This document shows, piece by piece, positions 34,306-37,313 of a stretch of DNA of 37,313 nt. Numbering within the stretch: the first letter of the stretch is position 1; each line of letters begins with the position of its first letter. The stretch is from Verrucomicrobiota bacterium (GTDB lineage: Bacteria > Pseudomonadota > Gammaproteobacteria > Nevskiales > Nevskiaceae). The position numbers and the translations under genes were made by a program. The notes under the pieces are model-generated. The model saw only the letters and a program-made list of their open reading frames with translations. It searched no databases and was not told the DNA's origin. The DNA lies in the NCBI GenBank assembly GCA_903970595.1, contig CAJCJI010000317.1, positions 1 to 37,313 of the forward strand, in the 5' to 3' direction.

Positions 34306-35487
34306 ATGAAGTTCGAGCCACGATTGGACGCATACCGAGGGGTCTGCATCACCCTGGTATTCCTCCAGCACTGGGCAATGATAGATTGCGGCTGGGTGGG
34401 TGTTCAGGCGTTCTTCGTGCTATCCGGCTATCTGATCACCGGAATTCTCAGGCGCGAACGTACGGCGGCGACTCTCGGTGGTTTTTTCATCAACTTTTAT
34501 GCGCGCAGGGTCTTGCGTATTTTCCCGCTCTATTTCGGGTATTTACTGCTGCTGGTGATCGTCGTCGATGTGATCAAGCCCGACATATTGGAAGTCCTCG
34601 CCGGCATTTTCAATCCAAGCATTCCGTTCCTGTTGACCTACACCCAGAATTTCTATCGCATCGTCAGCGGGATCAGCAGCCCCTTCTATTCGCACCTGTG
34701 GTCGCTTTCGATCGAAGAGCAGTTTTATCTCATCTGGCCCCTGGTTGTTTTCTTCCTTGGGCCCAGAAAGCTTTTCGCGGTCTGCCTTGCATTGATTGTC
34801 GCGGCGCTCGTCATCCGTTTTGGCGAGCTTGAGTTCCAACTCCACACCGGGATCGCGGATAAAGCCCATGCGGGCGAGCTGATTTATTACTTTACCGGCT
34901 CGCATATCGATGCATTCGCCTTTGGAGCACTGCTCACCTATCGGCAGGAGAGTGCAGGCCTGCGGCGGGTACTGCCAGTCGCCAGCAAGTGGATACCCGT
35001 CCTGTTCATTGTGGCAGGTGCCTGGATGGTCTTGCTGGGCAAGGCCGTGCACTATGATATTGGTGTGAATTCGCTGGGATGGCCGCTCTATCTTTCGCAT
35101 TTTTATGGCTACGTTTGGGGCTTCACGCTGATCAACGCCCTGTTTTTTGTCGTCCTGGCGAATATCGACCTGCTGCATTTGTTTGCCGATATCCGAGTAT
35201 TGCAGCGCTTGGGGAAGATTTCATACGGATTTTATGTTTTTCATTGTCCCATCGTAAGACTTACCAAGTACTACATGGGGGATTTGTGGTCTCAATCGGT
35301 TCCTTATGACCTTAGTTGCCTCGTCATTGCATTCGCGACATCCTGGGCCGCCGCCGAGTTGAGCTTTCATTTTTTTGAACGTCCGGTTATGCGCTTGAAG
35401 CGGCGATTTTCCCGCGCGGCCGGCGATGCAGGATTGAGCCTGGGCAGCGGGGCGCCCGCTCCGGTCACCACGCAACAGCCCACTTGA
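34306..35487 (+). CDS. Acyltransferase family 3 (OafA-like) membrane protein
   Basis: A 393-residue AT3 protein with the expected signatures: RLDAYRGVCITLVFLQHW (key histidine), FFVLSGYLITGIL, RRVLRIFPLYF, and HLWSLSIEEQFYLIWP. About ten membrane segments end in FHFFERPVMRLKRRF. It is a different subfamily from the acyltransferase at 30278-31447, with the classic SIEEQFY motif. The start is the ATG at 34306; the upstream TTG (34264) adds 14 residues before the first conserved helix. The 122 bases before it are non-coding. Probable role: O-acetylation or O-acylation of a surface glycan. Confidence 0.9.
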   Translation: MKFEPRLDAYRGVCITLVFLQHWAMIDCGWVGVQAFFVLSGYLITGILRRERTAATLGGFFINFYARRVLRIFPLYFGYLLLLVIVVDVIKPDILEVLAGIFNPSIPFLLTYTQNFYRIVSGISSPFYSHLWSLSIEEQFYLIWPLVVFFLGPRKLFAVCLALIVAALVIRFGELEFQLHTGIADKAHAGELIYYFTGSHIDAFAFGALLTYRQESAGLRRVLPVASKWIPVLFIVAGAWMVLLGKAVHYDIGVNSLGWPLYLSHFYGYVWGFTLINALFFVVLANIDLLHLFADIRVLQRLGKISYGFYVFHCPIVRLTKYYMGDLWSQSVPYDLSCLVIAFATSWAAAELSFHFFERPVMRLKRRFSRAAGDAGLSLGSGAPAPVTTQQPT

Positions 35488-35548
35488 ACAGAGCGCCGGG
35501 AATCAATCGACAAGCCATGGCTCTCTTCAAGCCGAAAGCAAGCCGCCC

Positions 35549-37099
35549 ATGAAAGCCGCCTGTAGCGCCTTTGTAAGACGTCATGCGGCGATTCTGGTGG
35601 TGCTCACCCTTGTAGCACCACTGCATCTGGCCTGGACCTGGCATGCAGGGCTGGGGGATATCGGCGCGGATGGTCCCAGCTACATGATGATGGCGCAGCA
35701 CTACGCCCCGTTCGGCGTGCGGGATGAGGTGCACGAGGCTGCGGCCACCTACAGCCGCTTTCCGCCGATGTACCCGATGGTGCTGGCCCTTGCAGGCGCC
35801 GCGAACGATCTGGCGCGCGCACATGTTGTAAACACGATCTGCCTGCTGATGGCACTGCTCGCCATGTACGTCTTCCAGATCCGCGCGGGCCTGTCGGCGT
35901 CGCGGTCCGCGCTGCTGGTCCTGTTGTTCGCCACTATTCCGGGAAGCTGGCTGCTGGGATTATTCATACAATCGGAATATCTTTACCTCTTCTTCAGCCT
36001 GCTGGCGCTGACGTTGATGGCTGCATGGGGGCCGGGGCGGCGCCAGGAACTGTTGTTCGGCGCTGCGCTGGCCTGTGCCGCCGCCATTCTGACCCGTTCC
36101 GTGGGGCTCAGTTTGCTGGCCCCCTTGGCCATCGTGTTGTGGCGGGCGCCGCGGCGCAGCGCGGCGATTTCCCTGCTGATCGCATTGTTACCGCCGCTGG
36201 CCTGGCAGTTGGTCCACCGCGCGCATCTGGGCTATGCCGAAGCGGTTGGATCGATTTACGGCAGCGGCGGATGGCATATCCTAAGGGGGCAGCTTGCCGT
36301 GGAACTGCCCGCCTTGCACAAGGGCTTCGGCGAGAATTTTCTGCACGATGCGTTTCTGAGCCCGCTGGCGGACGCGCTGGGTTTGCTTTGCCTTGCAGCA
36401 GCAACGTGGCGGTCGACCAGGCTCAAGCCGGATGCGGTCTACGTGCTGGCCAATCTGGCGATCCTGCTGGTGTGGCCGTACCCGGAGGAGGCGCGTCGAT
36501 TTCTGTGGGTGCTGGTGCCACTGCTGATCGCGCAGCCTCTGTTCGGGTACGACGAATGGCAAGCCAGGGGCGGCGAAGCAGCGGCGAGCCGCATCCTCGC
36601 CGCCGCCGTGGCGGCGGTGATCCTCACGATGGCGCTGCCGGCGGTGGCCTTCATCGCGGATCGCTATAGGTCCGCCGCTTATTGCGACCTGCCCGGCGCC
36701 GCCGGCTTCCAGATGTGGTACCGGCAGGATCCGGTCTTCGCGGCGCGGGCGGTGGCGACCCAGCTGTTGATCACCAACGCCATGCGCGGGATTCCGCAAT
36801 CGGTTCCGGAATCGGACTGCGTGATAGCGACACGCCCCGAATTGCTCAGCTATTTCGGCCGGCGGCGCAGTGTGGTTCCGCCGCTGAACTCGGTTCGGGA
36901 GCCTTTTTTCACGGCGGCAATACGCAGCACGGGCTGCCATTACGTATTTGGCATGATGGGTACGGACAGCCGCTTTCCGGCGCCGCTTCATCCGCTGCCG
37001 CGCCTGCAATCGCAGATCGAGCCGGTGTTTGTGAGCGCGTCCGCGGAGCCCATCGAAGGGGCCTATCCGGTAATCGCCGCTCTGGCAAAATTGCATTGA
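35549..37099 (+). CDS. Polytopic membrane protein, GT-C-like (paralogue of the gene at 28618-30231)
   Basis: A 516-residue protein with about ten membrane segments and a C-terminal periplasmic domain. The first loop IGADGPSYMMMAQHYAPFG carries the GT-C-like aspartate, then FPPMYPMVLAL. Motifs shared with the paralogue include PGSWLLGLFIQSEYLYL, LTRSVGLSLL, a PYPEEARRFLW/PFDPNDAQRFLW segment, the RPELLSYF motif and PLHPLPRL. The long C-terminal domain may bind the acceptor. No characterised member is recognised, so the glycosyltransferase role is an inference from fold-like features and context. Confidence 0.7.
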   Translation: MKAACSAFVRRHAAILVVLTLVAPLHLAWTWHAGLGDIGADGPSYMMMAQHYAPFGVRDEVHEAAATYSRFPPMYPMVLALAGAANDLARAHVVNTICLLMALLAMYVFQIRAGLSASRSALLVLLFATIPGSWLLGLFIQSEYLYLFFSLLALTLMAAWGPGRRQELLFGAALACAAAILTRSVGLSLLAPLAIVLWRAPRRSAAISLLIALLPPLAWQLVHRAHLGYAEAVGSIYGSGGWHILRGQLAVELPALHKGFGENFLHDAFLSPLADALGLLCLAAATWRSTRLKPDAVYVLANLAILLVWPYPEEARRFLWVLVPLLIAQPLFGYDEWQARGGEAAASRILAAAVAAVILTMALPAVAFIADRYRSAAYCDLPGAAGFQMWYRQDPVFAARAVATQLLITNAMRGIPQSVPESDCVIATRPELLSYFGRRRSVVPPLNSVREPFFTAAIRSTGCHYVFGMMGTDSRFPAPLHPLPRLQSQIEPVFVSASAEPIEGAYPVIAALAKLH

Positions 37100-37148
37100 C
37101 CGTGGCAAATGGAAAAGAAGCCCATGACATGCCGCCGATAAAATCCCG

Positions 37149-37313
37149 ATGAAATTAAATTCGCAGCTTGTGGCGAGCTGGCTTGAGCGCAACTCCGTGC
37201 TGGTCTTCCTGTTCCTGGTGCTGATCGGCTCGCTGCGCATCGTCAGCACCTACACCGTGTTCAGCCATACCAGCGATGAGCCCGCCCACATCGCCACCGG
37301 AATGGAGTGGCTC
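37149..37313 (+). CDS. GT-C/GT39-like membrane glycosyltransferase (5' end only)
   Basis: Only the first 55 codons are in the window. The N-terminus has one hydrophobic segment (SVLVFLFLVLIGSLRIVSTY) followed by the loop HTSDEPAHIATGMEWL. The D-E-P-A-H motif in the first loop, followed by a glycine and an aromatic, is frequent in phospholipid-carrier-dependent (PMT/GT39-like) glycosyltransferases. The ATG at 37149 lies 49 bases after the preceding stop, with no strong ribosome site. The rest of the gene lies beyond the window. Confidence 0.65.
   Translation, partial: MKLNSQLVASWLERNSVLVFLFLVLIGSLRIVSTYTVFSHTSDEPAHIATGMEWL

Overview
The window looks like a chromosomal segment of a GC-rich betaproteobacterium, with a Nitrosomonadales- or Rhodocyclales-like gene order. 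The left end carries argJ (3' end), a Nudix/ThiE-like fusion, yacG, zapD, coaE, pilD, pilC and pilB. This is the usual betaproteobacterial neighbourhood of the type IV pilus assembly genes. The organism call rests on gene order and protein character only; no rRNA or tRNA gene was seen.

Layout. (1) 1-6877: housekeeping genes and pilB-pilC-pilD-coaE-zapD-yacG on the minus strand. (2) 7087-9157: two glycosyltransferases (GT2 and GT4) divergent from pilB. (3) 9158-12249: an AT-richer stretch with a GT9 glycosyltransferase on the minus strand, a long intergenic region, then a 2OG-Fe(II) oxygenase and a TylF-like methyltransferase. (4) 12250-18372: a tightly overlapping nucleotide-sugar operon. It holds CDP-glucose synthesis (rfbF), 4,6-dehydration (rfbG), a C-methyltransferase, an RfbC-type epimerase, a PglD/NeuD-type acyltransferase, a CmcI-like protein and a DegT-family aminotransferase. 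(5) 18435-21226: a GT2 enzyme and a Wzx-type flippase on the minus strand. (6) 21738-26860, minus strand: two tandem type IV pilin genes followed by two large membrane proteins that resemble TMTC-type glycosyltransferases (a DD motif in the first loop, a conserved EHRNY motif, C-terminal TPR-like segments). (7) 27159-37313, plus strand: a chain of glycan genes containing four polytopic GT-C-like proteins, two acyltransferase-3 proteins, a GT2-GtrA fusion and a GT22-like mannosyltransferase candidate. The last gene is cut by the window end.

How it fits together. Regions 2-5 look like a surface-polysaccharide or O-antigen locus making an unusual, probably C-methylated and O-methylated deoxysugar. 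It sits between the pilus assembly genes and the pilin genes. Regions 6-7 put many membrane glycosyltransferases next to the pilins, which suggests, without proving, that the pilin or a lipid-linked glycan is the acceptor.

The most notable signals are regulatory and contextual. Both pilin genes carry the same three-part upstream module (a 17-bp element, an IHF-like site and a sigma-54 -24/-12 promoter) at spacing conserved to within one base. A strong intrinsic terminator follows the second pilin gene, and its T-tract runs directly into the ATG of the first TMTC-like protein gene. No CRISPR array, insertion sequence, prophage, tRNA or rRNA was recognised.
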